DNA of 64,000 nucleotides from Paraburkholderia sp. Ac-20340 (GTDB lineage Bacteria > Pseudomonadota > Gammaproteobacteria > Burkholderiales > Burkholderiaceae). Position numbers and translations under genes: made by a program. A model generated the notes under the pieces. It had not been told where the DNA came from, did not search any database, and saw only the letters and a program-made list of their open reading frames with translations. Below are positions 43,637 to 52,074 of the stretch, piece after piece (the stretch's first letter is position 1; each line of letters opens with the position of its first letter). The DNA is taken from NCBI RefSeq assembly GCF_017104965.1, contig NZ_JAAGPR010000032.1, positions 1 to 64,000 on the forward strand, written 5' to 3'.

Positions 43637-44539
43637 TCAGGTCTGCAATGCGGGGCTCAGCGTTTCGACGAGAAAATCGATAAACACGCGCACGCGCGCC
43701 GTCATATGACGCTGGTTGCTGAAGATCACGTGAATATCTTCGATATCGCCGGGATTGTAGGCCGCCAGCAATTCGACAAGCCTCCCCGAAGCAAGATCGT
43801 CCTTGATGTGAAAGAGGCCCAACCGGCTGATGCCGAGGCCCGCCAGCGTGAGCTGGCGCATCGTCGCGCCGTTGTTGGTGAGGACGTCGCCGCGCACGGG
43901 AAAGTGAAACGTGCGTCCATCGATGCGAAACGGCCATTCATCCATCGACCGTCTGAAATTGAAGTTGAAACAGCGGTGGCCCGCGAGATCCTCCGGCGCC
44001 TGCGGAATTCCGTGCGCTTCCAGATAGCTGGGTGCCGCCACGACCGCGCGCCCCGTCGATCCCAGTTTGCGCGCGTGGAAATTAGCATCCGACAACGGGC
44101 CGGTGCGCACCGCCACATCCACACGTTCGCGCTGCAGATCGACCACGGCGTCTGTCAACGACAGATCCACCCGGATGCCCGGATAACGCGCAGTAAAGAG
44201 CGGGATCAGCGGCACGATGTAATGCGTGCCCATCGGAATCGACACGTTGATGCGTAGCACGCCATGCGGCGCCGTGATGCCTTCGGCGATACCCTGCTCG
44301 GCTTCGTCGATATCGTCGAGGATACGCACGCAGTTGTCGTAAAAGATCCGACCTTCCGTCGTCACTGCGAGATGTCGCGTGGAGCGCTGAAAAAGCAGCA
44401 CGCCAAGCCGTTCTTCGAGCCGGCTGATCACCTTGCTGACCGCCGAAGGCGTTAACCCCAAAGTCTTGCCTGCCGACGAAAAGCTCCCGGTTTCGACAAC
44501 TCGCGAGAACACCCGCATTTCTCCGCTTCGACTGTCCAT
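43637..44539 (-). CDS. LysR-family regulator next to an old-yellow-enzyme gene
   Basis: The product is 300 residues from ATG 44539; a longer frame to 44587 adds 16 unlikely residues. The HTH is GSFSSAGKTLGLTPSAVSKVISRLEERLGV, and the effector domain has the CrgA/AaeR-like pattern GVLRINVSIPMGTHYIVPLIPLF and GATMRQLTLAGLGISRLG. It is divergent from the old-yellow-enzyme gene at 44694, so it probably controls that gene in response to an electrophile or quinone. Confidence 0.9.
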   Translation of the reverse strand: MDSRSGEMRVFSRVVETGSFSSAGKTLGLTPSAVSKVISRLEERLGVLLFQRSTRHLAVTTEGRIFYDNCVRILDDIDEAEQGIAEGITAPHGVLRINVSIPMGTHYIVPLIPLFTARYPGIRVDLSLTDAVVDLQRERVDVAVRTGPLSDANFHARKLGSTGRAVVAAPSYLEAHGIPQAPEDLAGHRCFNFNFRRSMDEWPFRIDGRTFHFPVRGDVLTNNGATMRQLTLAGLGISRLGLFHIKDDLASGRLVELLAAYNPGDIEDIHVIFSNQRHMTARVRVFIDFLVETLSPALQT

Positions 44540-44693
44540 ACTGTCTCTGATTGCAGAAATTAATTCACAAATGATATTCCATTGCACTAGCTAGGAAAAG
44601 GAATCCGGCAGCGTCACAATTTATGTCTCGGAAGCGTGCACGCTCGATAACGCGCTCACGCCGCTGCATACCGCTGAACATGAAGGACGCACC

Positions 44694-45803
44694 ATGACGA
44701 CACTTTTCGACGCCTACGATCTCTGTGGCCGACCGCTGCGCAACCGCGTGGTGATGGCGCCGATGACGCGTGCGCGCGCACCGGGCCATCTGCCCAACGA
44801 GGAAACCGTCCGCTATTACGCGCAGCGCGCGAGCGCCGGGCTGATCGTTACGGAAGGCACACCGATCAGCCCCGAAGGCAACGGCTTCGTCGATTGCCCC
44901 GGACTCTGGAACGATGCGCAGGTCGCCGCCTGGCGCCACGTCACCGATGCCGTTCACGACCTCGGCGGCACGATCTTCACGCAGATCTGGCACGTTGGCC
45001 GCATGAGCCACGTGTCGCTGCAGCCGGGCGGCGCGCAGCCGGTCAGTTCGACCTCGGTGCAGGCAGCGAAAAGCTCGGCGTTCGGCTACGACGAAGCGGG
45101 CAAGCCCGCCTTCGTGACTGCGAGCAAGCCGCATGCGCTCACGCTCGAAGAAATCCCGCGCGTGATCGAAGACTTCGCCACTGCGGCGCACAACGCCGTG
45201 GCCGCAGGCTTCGACGGCGTGGAAATCCACGGCGCGAACGGCTATCTGGTCGAGCAATTCATCAACGGCGCTGTGAACGACCGCACCGATGCGTATGGCG
45301 GCAATAGCGTGGAAAACCGCGCGCGCTTTGCGCTCGAAGTCGTGGACGCGTGCATCGCGCGAATCGGCCGCGAACGCGTTGGCATCCGGCTCTCGCCGTT
45401 TGGCCGCCTTCACGAACTCGGCGACTTCGAAGGCGAAGCCGAAACGTTTCTCTATCTCGCCCGCGAACTGGACGCGCGGGGCATCGCTTACGTCCACATC
45501 ATGGATCAGGCCAGCCGCGGTGCACCTGCGATGCCAGAGGGTTTTCTCGAACGCTTCCGCGAGACGTATCGCGGCACGCTGATCCTGGCGGGCGGCCTCG
45601 ACTACCGCAAAGCCAGCGCGATGGTCAGCAATGGCACCATCGATCTCGCGGCATTCGGCGCACCCTATATCGCGAATCCGGATCTCGTCGAACGCCTGCG
45701 GCACGGCTGGGCGATCGCGAAGGTCGATCAGAGCACGTACTACGGCGGCAACGCGCGCGGTTATACCGATTATCCGCATTACACGGGCGAAGGTGCACGC
45801 TAA
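44694..45803 (+). CDS. Old yellow enzyme family alkene reductase, NemA-like
   Basis: The 369-residue FMN protein has RNRVVMAPMTRAR (FMN/Thr loop), QIWHVGRMSH, DGVEIHGANGYLVEQFINGAVNDRTDAYGG with the substrate-binding His-Asn pair, SVENRARF and GGLDYRKA. Such enzymes reduce activated C=C bonds, N-ethylmaleimide, nitrate esters and quinones with NAD(P)H. It forms a likely unit with the DJ-1-type gene 42 bases downstream under the divergent LysR regulator, consistent with electrophile detoxification. Confidence 0.93.
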   Translation: MTTLFDAYDLCGRPLRNRVVMAPMTRARAPGHLPNEETVRYYAQRASAGLIVTEGTPISPEGNGFVDCPGLWNDAQVAAWRHVTDAVHDLGGTIFTQIWHVGRMSHVSLQPGGAQPVSSTSVQAAKSSAFGYDEAGKPAFVTASKPHALTLEEIPRVIEDFATAAHNAVAAGFDGVEIHGANGYLVEQFINGAVNDRTDAYGGNSVENRARFALEVVDACIARIGRERVGIRLSPFGRLHELGDFEGEAETFLYLARELDARGIAYVHIMDQASRGAPAMPEGFLERFRETYRGTLILAGGLDYRKASAMVSNGTIDLAAFGAPYIANPDLVERLRHGWAIAKVDQSTYYGGNARGYTDYPHYTGEGAR

Positions 45804-45845
45804 TACCGTGCAGTCCAAAGTCATTTCTCTCTTATCGGCAGCACG

Positions 45846-46514
45846 ATGAAACCTGTACTTTTTGTAATGACCAGTCACGGCAGCAAAGGCGAAGGCGGCG
45901 ATCCGACGGGCTTTTACCTGTCGGAAGTGACGCATCCGCTCGCAGTGCTCGAAGCCGCCGGTATCCCGGTCGCATTTGCGTCGATCAAGGGCGGCGAGCC
46001 GCCCGTAGACGGCCTCGATCTCGACGATCCGATCAACGCCCGTTACTGGAAGGACGCGCAGTTTCGCGCGGCCATAGCCCAGTCGAAGGCGCTTGCCGAT
46101 GTCGATGCAGGCATCTATTCCGGAATTTTCTTCGCAGGCGGCCACGGCGCGATGTGGGACTTTCCGACGAGCGCGGCCGTCAACGAAAAGACCCGCCAGA
46201 TCTGGGAAGCGGGTGGCGTCGTAGGCGCGGTCTGCCATGGCCCGGCGGCGCTCGTGAATGTCACGTTAAGCGACGGCAGCTACCTCGTCGCAGGACGCAA
46301 GGTCGCCGCATTCACCGACGCGGAAGAAGAAGCCGTCGGCCTGACGCAGGTCGTACCGTTCCTCTTGTCCAGCACGCTCGCACAGCGCGGCGCTGAGATG
46401 CAGGCTGGCGCCGAATGGACGCGCACTGTCGCGGTCGACGGCATGCTCGTCACGGGGCAAAACCCGCAGTCGGCGACAGGCGTGGGCGAAGCCATCCGCG
46501 ACCTGCTCCTGTAA
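45846..46514 (+). CDS. DJ-1/PfpI superfamily protein, Hsp31-like
   Basis: The 222-residue product has the nucleophile elbow VGAVCHGPAALV with C130-H131, preceded by the acidic/glycine segment GIFFAGGHGAMWDFP, which in Hsp31-like proteins contributes the third catalytic residue. Close relatives are glyoxalase III or protein/nucleotide deglycases acting on methylglyoxal-type damage. Pairing with an old-yellow-enzyme gene suggests carbonyl and electrophile stress defence. Confidence 0.87.
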   Translation: MKPVLFVMTSHGSKGEGGDPTGFYLSEVTHPLAVLEAAGIPVAFASIKGGEPPVDGLDLDDPINARYWKDAQFRAAIAQSKALADVDAGIYSGIFFAGGHGAMWDFPTSAAVNEKTRQIWEAGGVVGAVCHGPAALVNVTLSDGSYLVAGRKVAAFTDAEEEAVGLTQVVPFLLSSTLAQRGAEMQAGAEWTRTVAVDGMLVTGQNPQSATGVGEAIRDLLL

Positions 46515-46542
46515 CGGCGCGAACCTGGTGGGCGGGCAAACA

Positions 46543-46760
46543 TCACCCGCCACGAAGCGCATCGAGCGCCTGACTCAAGTGCTTGTCGCTCTCGCCGCGA
46601 TAGCCGACATTGAAACGACACCACGGCGACGTCCCCAGCAGATTCGGTGAAACACGGCTCCGGGCGCGAGAATCAAGTCCTGCTAGAAAATGGCCGTGGC
46701 GAGTTTGATCGAAGCGCTCCAACCGGGCAGCGCCGCCTACAAATGCAGGCTATGCTCGTT
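46543..46760 (-). pseudogene. Decayed MocR/PdxR-type regulator, C-terminal fragment
   Basis: Read on the minus strand, one frame gives LILAPGAVFH and, after a one-base shift, a second frame gives TSPWCRFNVGYRGESDKHL and then QALDALRGG and a stop at 46543. Together these match the C-terminal end of MocR-type (GntR-aminotransferase fusion) proteins. The frame shift between the two halves, an in-frame TAG just upstream of LILAPG and absence of the N-terminal domains show that it is broken. Confidence 0.65.
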
Positions 46761-47147
46761 CTCCCCGTAGATCGTAGCGCCGACACTATCCGGCATGTGA
46801 ATCGTCACTTCGGCGGTGCACCGCGATTCCCCTGCAGATGATTGGTGTCGCACAGAAAATGCCCGTAGCTGACGATGGCGTCGAGTGTGAGTTCGAAGCA
46901 CTCCGAACTACTGACGTGCGCGAGCAATTTGATGCAGGCACGATTGCTGGCCGGGTTTCGGCAGTCACCCGGCGAGCCGTGCGCTCGACCTGCCACTGAA
47001 GATCCGCCGCAACGTCCACCAGAACATGACACACCGGCCATCGCCGACGCGTTGCCGAAGTTTGGGCCGCTGACCCGCGCCCTGCAGAGCTAGCAGAGCT
47101 GCCGCGAAATTACGGTTATAGTCCGGCCACCGTTTCAGCGAAAGGCA

Positions 47148-47165
47148 GCGCGCCGTCGGGCGCGC
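47148..47165. terminator. GC-rich hairpin after the YwqK-like gene
   Basis: GCGCGCC pairs with GGCGCGC around a four-base loop, eight bases downstream of the minus-strand stop at 47173. On the minus strand it is followed by TGCCTTTC, a weak T-tract. Confidence 0.45.
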
Positions 47166-47172
47166 GTTGCGC

Positions 47173-47490
47173 TTAATCACCGAAGCGCTCGGTGCGCTCC
47201 TCGGCACCATCCGCGCTCCAATATCGCCAAAGCCCGGATTGCTCGCCACCGACATAGGCGCCTTCGGCAGCCAACTGGCCGTTTTCGTGAAAATCCCGCC
47301 AAACGCCCTCTTCCTTGCCGTGGGCATAGTGCCCTTCCGAGGCCAGCGTGCCATTCTCGTGAAAGGCGGAGAAGAGGCCGTGCCGGATCCAGCGGGTCTT
47401 ATCGGCGGACATCATCCGTGAGTAACGGAATTTGATGCCACCGGATTCGTGGGGAATTTCGACGATATGCAGATCGGCTTCGATGGACAT
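47173..47490 (-). CDS. MORN/YwqK-like repeat protein
   Basis: The 105-residue product contains at least two tandem MORN-variant repeats of about 22 residues: HGLFSAFHENGTLASEGHYAHG and KEEGVWRDFHENGQLAAEGAYVGG (the second extending one more half-repeat, GLWRYWSADG). The family includes YwqK, described as the antitoxin of the B. subtilis YwqJ polymorphic toxin, and many stand-alone proteins. No toxin gene is adjacent, so the role is unclear; it may be an orphan immunity protein. Confidence 0.7.
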   Translation of the reverse strand: MSIEADLHIVEIPHESGGIKFRYSRMMSADKTRWIRHGLFSAFHENGTLASEGHYAHGKEEGVWRDFHENGQLAAEGAYVGGEQSGLWRYWSADGAEERTERFGD

Positions 47491-47555
47491 GTTGTTCCCT
47501 ATTATCTTCCGTACGCCGGCACATGGCGGCGCTATTGGTATTACTGCCAGATTAT

Positions 47556-48440
47556 TTACGGACCTAGCAGCGCTGCAAACTTGTCGGCTAACGTTGGTCT
47601 GGATCGATGCGGCCAGATTGCACTCAGCTCGAAGCGTGGCAGTACATTCTCCTCACGAACCTCGCACACGCGCACGCCTTCGAACTGGATCGCCTTGACG
47701 GATTCCGGCAACAGCGAAGCACCACAGCCGGCAGCAACGCACGCAAGCACCGTCAGCGATCGATTTGCGTCCTGAACAATGTTGGCTTCGCAACCAAACT
47801 TGCGGAACGCACTGAGGATACCGGCTCGCACCACGGGAAGTTGTCCGTGGGGAAACCACACCAGACCGATACGCGCGAGGTCCTCAAGGCCAAGTTTGCC
47901 ATCTGCGCCCAGAGGATGCGACGCCTGCACGACGGCCAGCAACTTCTCGCGCACGATTAGCTTCTCGCGCATCTGGCCACGCACCGCAACCGGCGTATGC
48001 AGCAAACCAATGTCGATTTCGCCGGATTCGAGAGCGCTGGCCTGCTCTGCATTGCTCATTTCGCGTAACGTTAGTTCGACATTCGGGACCGCTGCACGCA
48101 ATGCAGCGATGGCCTTGGGCATGACCTGAAAAAGCGCCGCAGACGCAAAGCCGATGATCAGCCTGCCGCCACGCTGGGCGCCAATATCGCGCGCTCTCTT
48201 TTCCGCCGCATCGAGCCGTGAAACGCTCACGCGAATATCTTCGGCGATAGCTTCACCGGCGGGCGTGAGCGCAGCGCCACGACGTGTGCGGGCTAGCAGC
48301 TTTACCCCCAAATCCGCTTCGAGTCGCGTGATCGCCTGGCTGAGTGCGGGCTGCGCCATGCCGAGTTGGGCGGCCGCGCCTGTGACGCTTCCCGCATCCA
48401 CGATGGCCAGGAAGTATTTCAGAACACGTATCGACTCCAT
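47556..48440 (-). CDS. LysR-family regulator divergent from an aromatic-acid-type MFS gene
   Basis: The 294-residue product has the HTH GSVTGAAAQLGMAQPALSQAITRLEADLGVKLLAR and an effector domain starting GGRLIIGFASAALFQVMPKAIAAL, similar to Nac/CynR-type members. It is divergent from the MFS gene at 48587, with 146 bases between, and probably activates the MFS-amidohydrolase unit. The inducer is unknown. Confidence 0.9.
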   Translation of the reverse strand: MESIRVLKYFLAIVDAGSVTGAAAQLGMAQPALSQAITRLEADLGVKLLARTRRGAALTPAGEAIAEDIRVSVSRLDAAEKRARDIGAQRGGRLIIGFASAALFQVMPKAIAALRAAVPNVELTLREMSNAEQASALESGEIDIGLLHTPVAVRGQMREKLIVREKLLAVVQASHPLGADGKLGLEDLARIGLVWFPHGQLPVVRAGILSAFRKFGCEANIVQDANRSLTVLACVAAGCGASLLPESVKAIQFEGVRVCEVREENVLPRFELSAIWPHRSRPTLADKFAALLGP

Positions 48441-48586
48441 GATCCGCTTTCCATATCAAAATGTTATGAAAGAACAACATTTCCATAGTATGCACGCGAT
48501 CCTGGCTTTCCTAGAATGGCTGCAAATCGATTAACAGCGACCGCCCATCGACCTTCGCGCGCGGCACGCACCAGGAGACGACAACC

Positions 48587-49870
48587 ATGCGCTGGTATCA
48601 CGAAATCACGCCCGTCGAAAAGCGAACATTGTGGAGCTGCTTTGGCGGATGGGCGCTCGACGCGGTCGACACGCAAGTGTTCTCCCTCGTCATTCCGTCA
48701 CTGCTCGCCACATGGAGCATCAGCAAAGGCCAGGCGGGACTGATTGGCGGGGCCACGCTCGTGGCTGGCGCTCTCGGCGGATTACTCGCTGGCATCCTGT
48801 CCGATCGCGTCGGCCGGGTGCGCGCTTTGCAGATCACCGTGATCTGGTTCTCGCTCTTCACGTTTCTGAGTGCGTTCGCCCAAAGCTTCGAGCAACTTCT
48901 CGCATTGAAGGCGCTGCAAGGTATTGGCTTTGGCGGTGAGTGGACGGCTGGCGCGGTTCTGCTCAGCGAAACGATGAATCCCAGGCATCGTGGCAAAGCG
49001 ATGGGCATCGTGCAGAGCGCATGGGGATTCGGCTGGGGCGCCGCCGTGCTGCTCTATATGGCGGTCTTCTCCTTCGTGTCGCCGCAATGGGCCTGGCGTG
49101 TTCTGTTTGCGATCGGTCTTGTGCCTGCCCTGCTTGTGCTCTACATGCGACGCAATGTGGTCGAGCCGCCGCGCGAACCCCAGATGGGGCGCGACGACAT
49201 CGCCCGGCGCAGCACATTCAGCATCGCTGCGGGCATTTTCGATCCCGCCGTGATCCGTACCACCCTTGTCGGCGGCCTGATCGGACTGGGTGCGCATGGT
49301 GGCTACCACGCGATCACCACCTGGCTGCCGACATACCTCAAAACCGAGCGCCATCTTTCGGTGCTGGGCACTGGCGGTTATCTCGCGGTCGTCATCGTGG
49401 CATTCATCGTCGGTTGTTTCGTGAGCGCCTGGTTGCAGGACCGCATCGGGCGACGCTGGAACGTGATTCTCTTTGCCATCTGCTGCGCGGTGATGGTCAA
49501 TATCTACACGCTCCTGCCGATCAGCGACACCACCATGCTGATCCTGAGCTTTCCGCTCGGCCTGTTTTCGGCGGGCATTCCCGCAACGCTCGGCGCGCTG
49601 TTCAACGAACTGTATCCTCAAGGCGTGCGCGGCACGGGTGTTGGCTTTTGCTACAACTTTGGACGCATCGTATCGGCCGGATTCCCGGTGCTCATCGGCC
49701 ACATGAGTGGCTCGATGTCGCTGGGCGCCGCCCTCGGCATCGACGCGGGACTCGCCTATGGCCTTGTCGTTGTCGCCGCCCTGATGCTGCCCAATACACG
49801 CGGCCGGGTCGTTACCTCGCCCCAACATAGCGGCGCGTGCAACGATGCGCCGGCCGTGTCACGCAATTGA
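48587..49870 (+). CDS. MFS transporter, aromatic acid:H+ symporter-like
   Basis: The 427-residue product has WALDAVDTQVFSLVIPSL in helix 1, GILSDRVGRVRALQ between helices 2 and 3, GFGGEWTAGAVLLSE in helix 4, and AWLQDRIGRRWNV in the second half. These are features of the AAHS/metabolite:H+ symporter branch (PcaK, MhpT, sialic-acid-like). With a LigI-like amidohydrolase next, it probably imports an aromatic or related carboxylic acid. Confidence 0.88.
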   Translation: MRWYHEITPVEKRTLWSCFGGWALDAVDTQVFSLVIPSLLATWSISKGQAGLIGGATLVAGALGGLLAGILSDRVGRVRALQITVIWFSLFTFLSAFAQSFEQLLALKALQGIGFGGEWTAGAVLLSETMNPRHRGKAMGIVQSAWGFGWGAAVLLYMAVFSFVSPQWAWRVLFAIGLVPALLVLYMRRNVVEPPREPQMGRDDIARRSTFSIAAGIFDPAVIRTTLVGGLIGLGAHGGYHAITTWLPTYLKTERHLSVLGTGGYLAVVIVAFIVGCFVSAWLQDRIGRRWNVILFAICCAVMVNIYTLLPISDTTMLILSFPLGLFSAGIPATLGALFNELYPQGVRGTGVGFCYNFGRIVSAGFPVLIGHMSGSMSLGAALGIDAGLAYGLVVVAALMLPNTRGRVVTSPQHSGACNDAPAVSRN

Positions 49871-49942
49871 GCGCACTGCGCGTTTGTCCGTCTATTCACC
49901 GTCGCATCGCTCAGCGTCAACCGAACTCAGGCACTCCCAACG

Positions 49943-50917
49943 ATGGACCGCTTCCAGCCCGCAATCCCAGCCGATGCCTTCGCTGGTCTTTCGCCGACGT
50001 CCATCGCATGGCTCGACGAAGACACGACACGCACGACGGGAATCGATTCGCACGCGCACATCTTTGTGCAAGGTCTTCCGCTCGCTGCACAGCGCCGTCA
50101 CGCACCCGACTACGACGCGACGCTCGATCAATACATCACGCAACTCGCAGCGCACGGTATGTCGCACGGCGTACTGGTGCAGCCGAGCTTTCTCGGAACC
50201 GATAATTCGTTCCTCAGTGCGGTGTGCGCGCGCTTTGCTAGTCGCTTTCGCGGTGTGGCCGTTGTCGAGCCGGATATCGCGGACGCCGATCTCGAAGCGC
50301 TTGACGCCGCGAACATTGTCGGTGCGCGTCTGAATCTGATCGGGTTGCCGTTGCCGGACTTCCGGGAACGCCGATGGTCCTTTCTCCTCTCGCGCTTGAA
50401 CGCTCTGCGCTGGCATGTCGAAGTACAGGCGAATTCCGCCGAGCTGCCATTGGTTCTTGATCCGCTGCTCAAGCACGGATGCACGGTGGTCGTCGATCAT
50501 TTCGGACGACCAGACGCACGCCACGGCGCGAATGACTCAGGCTTTCGATATCTGAAATCCAGCGCATCCTGTGGAAAGGTGTGGGTCAAGCTTTCTGCGG
50601 CATATCGGAGCGCCGGGAACTCGGGCGGCACGGAAAGTGGCGGTGCTCTCTGCTCCGCGTTGCTCGAATCATTCGGACCTGAACGGCTTGTATGGGGCAG
50701 CGATTGGCCTCACACGCAGCATCGTCACGTGATCGACTATGAAGGGACAGTGAAAGCACTGGAACAGTGGATTCCAGACGAGACAGTGAGAGCCAAAGTA
50801 CTGACGACGTCCGCCACAGAACTGTTCCGTTTCTTCTCTACCAGCAGCTCCATGCATTGCAACAGAGGCGCGGGGACGGTACCAATCGCACAAAATGATG
50901 CCCGATCATTGTCTTGA
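49943..50917 (+). CDS. Amidohydrolase-family hydrolase, LigI (PDC lactonase)-like
   Basis: The 324-residue product has the amidohydrolase TIM-barrel motifs: IDSHAHIF (HxH), HVEVQA, VVVDHFGRPD and VWGSDWPHTQH (catalytic Asp), the pattern of 2-pyrone-4,6-dicarboxylate lactonase and 4-sulfomuconolactone hydrolase. The family normally ends near TELFRF (about residue 297); the following 27 residues (STSSSMHCNRGAG...) look unrelated and may be readthrough after a lost stop. It opens a lactone of a dicarboxylic acid derived from aromatic catabolism, by family analogy. Confidence 0.8.
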   Translation: MDRFQPAIPADAFAGLSPTSIAWLDEDTTRTTGIDSHAHIFVQGLPLAAQRRHAPDYDATLDQYITQLAAHGMSHGVLVQPSFLGTDNSFLSAVCARFASRFRGVAVVEPDIADADLEALDAANIVGARLNLIGLPLPDFRERRWSFLLSRLNALRWHVEVQANSAELPLVLDPLLKHGCTVVVDHFGRPDARHGANDSGFRYLKSSASCGKVWVKLSAAYRSAGNSGGTESGGALCSALLESFGPERLVWGSDWPHTQHRHVIDYEGTVKALEQWIPDETVRAKVLTTSATELFRFFSTSSSMHCNRGAGTVPIAQNDARSLS

Positions 50918-51410
50918 CCGCATGATCCTGGTTTCTCTCTAGTCCGTCCTATGTTGCTGCATGGCGATGCGACAAGTTGGTTCCTGAAGCGGGTTCCGGA
51001 AGATGTATGAAGCGATCTGGCTCTCGAAGCACTCGGAAAGACCACGGCGTTGTCCGTCACTTCGTTGCTGATCTATCCAGGCGATCCCGCCTATCGCCAG
51101 GCAGACGGAGAAACCTTCGACGCGACACTCGACCTCAGGACCATTCGAGCGATGAAGTCCGTATGGCTGCAGTTGATGACCTCTTCCAAAGCAGGCGTCG
51201 CGTTGAGCGGCAAGACTGCGCCGCATAGCTTTGCACGATATCGTGCAAGGGAGGCTCCCTGTCTTTCTGGCCTTGTTTGCGTAACCCAGCTCCTCGAGTC
51301 GGCGCGTTATCATTCGCTTCGAGCGCGCCTGCAACGGACGCTGCAATGCTTCCCTGCATTCGCCGTTTTGCATGTAGGGGCTAACCGAACTGACTCGAAG
51401 AGGTTGATAT
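50918..51410. other. Gene-poor stretch, no recognisable gene
   Basis: These 493 bases hold overlapping frames on both strands (for example minus 50939-51373 and plus 51050-51478) but none shows a family motif, a good ribosome site or the GC3 bias of neighbours. The sequence may be eroded coding DNA. No clear hairpin, repeat or promoter was identified. Confidence 0.5.
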
Positions 51411-51671
51411 ATGAGTGTGAAATGTCCGCAGCGCTATTCTGTCTGGGAAAACGACAAGGGCGTAAAGATCTTCATTGAGGAAGCCGACTACGTGGAGGAC
51501 GAGGACGAGGACGAAGGTGAGGAACCGTTTTTCACCGTTAGCGTGGTCGCGTATGGCGATCGGGACGACATGAACGCGATGGGCGATCAAATGGACCCTG
51601 AAGAATGGGCAGACTTCATCGAAACAAACGGATTCCGACAAACCGGAATCGAGCCGCCCAGCTCCGATTGA
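51411..51671 (+). CDS. Small acidic protein of unknown function
   Basis: The 86-residue product is strongly acidic, with an uninterrupted EDEDEDEGEE run at about residues 30-39 between beta-like segments (GVKIFIEEADYV, PFFTVSVVAYG) and a C-terminal EEWADFIETNGFR. ATG 51411 follows AGAGGTTGATAT. No known family was recognised. Codon use is reasonable and the composition is far from random, so it is probably expressed. The gene lies alone between gene-poor stretches. Confidence 0.6.
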   Translation: MSVKCPQRYSVWENDKGVKIFIEEADYVEDEDEDEGEEPFFTVSVVAYGDRDDMNAMGDQMDPEEWADFIETNGFRQTGIEPPSSD

Positions 51672-52074
51672 TGCGATCTTTTTGGAATGACACGGCATGG
51701 CGGCCTCTTCTATCTCCCCGGACGAATTGATTGATTGCCGCCGAATGCACGTAGTGCGTCACGCTTAATCGGCGCGACTTCGTGCCGTGCCTCGCGCCGG
51801 TCCATTTTCCAGAATTGCTGCGCGGAACTGACACCTGCTACAACCGCAGATGTCGCCGCAGCAGCCGACCGCGCCTTCCGTTCCATCAGCATATTGGCGC
51901 GCGGTGTCGGCCGGAATTTCGGCCGACACCGAATCGACAGGCAGTCTTGGCACTGGCTTTTCGCGGCGAAGGGGGAAATTACACGGCCATTAGGATAATC
52001 CTTAATTCTCACAACCAGCCTGCGGACGCAAACCCGGATTCCTTCAGCCCGCCATCGGATTGCTACCAGCAACT
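51672..52074. other. Gene-poor stretch containing a perfect inverted repeat
   Basis: There are 403 bases without a convincing gene. A minus-strand frame at 51710-52072 has no family likeness. The only distinct structure is the perfect 12-bp inverted repeat at 51902-51931. Confidence 0.5.
51902..51931. repeat. Perfect 12-bp inverted repeat
   Basis: CGGTGTCGGCCG and CGGCCGACACCG are exact reverse complements separated by GAATTT. No T-run follows, so it is not a standard terminator, although it would fold strongly in RNA. It could be a REP-like element, the end of convergent transcription units, or an operator. Confidence 0.6.

Larger units (their letters stand above)
46515..47172. other. Degenerate intergenic stretch with gene remnants
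   Basis: These 658 bases contain a recognisable decayed aminotransferase-like fragment on the minus strand (46543 to about 46760) and then about 400 bases in which short frames show no family likeness and codon bias is poor. A minus-strand frame at 46805-47041 is not convincing. A hairpin at 47148-47165 closes the stretch. It looks like a former gene region under decay. Confidence 0.6.

Noticed and set aside
46805-47041. Minus-strand 78-codon frame
   Set aside because: There is no recognised domain, no good ribosome site, and it lies in degenerate sequence.
50939-51478. Overlapping frames on both strands between the hydrolase and the acidic-protein gene
   Set aside because: No family motif, weak codon bias and no plausible start sites; possibly eroded coding DNA.
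51710-52072. Minus-strand 120-codon frame
   Set aside because: It contains the perfect inverted repeat, lacks any family motif and has no ribosome site.
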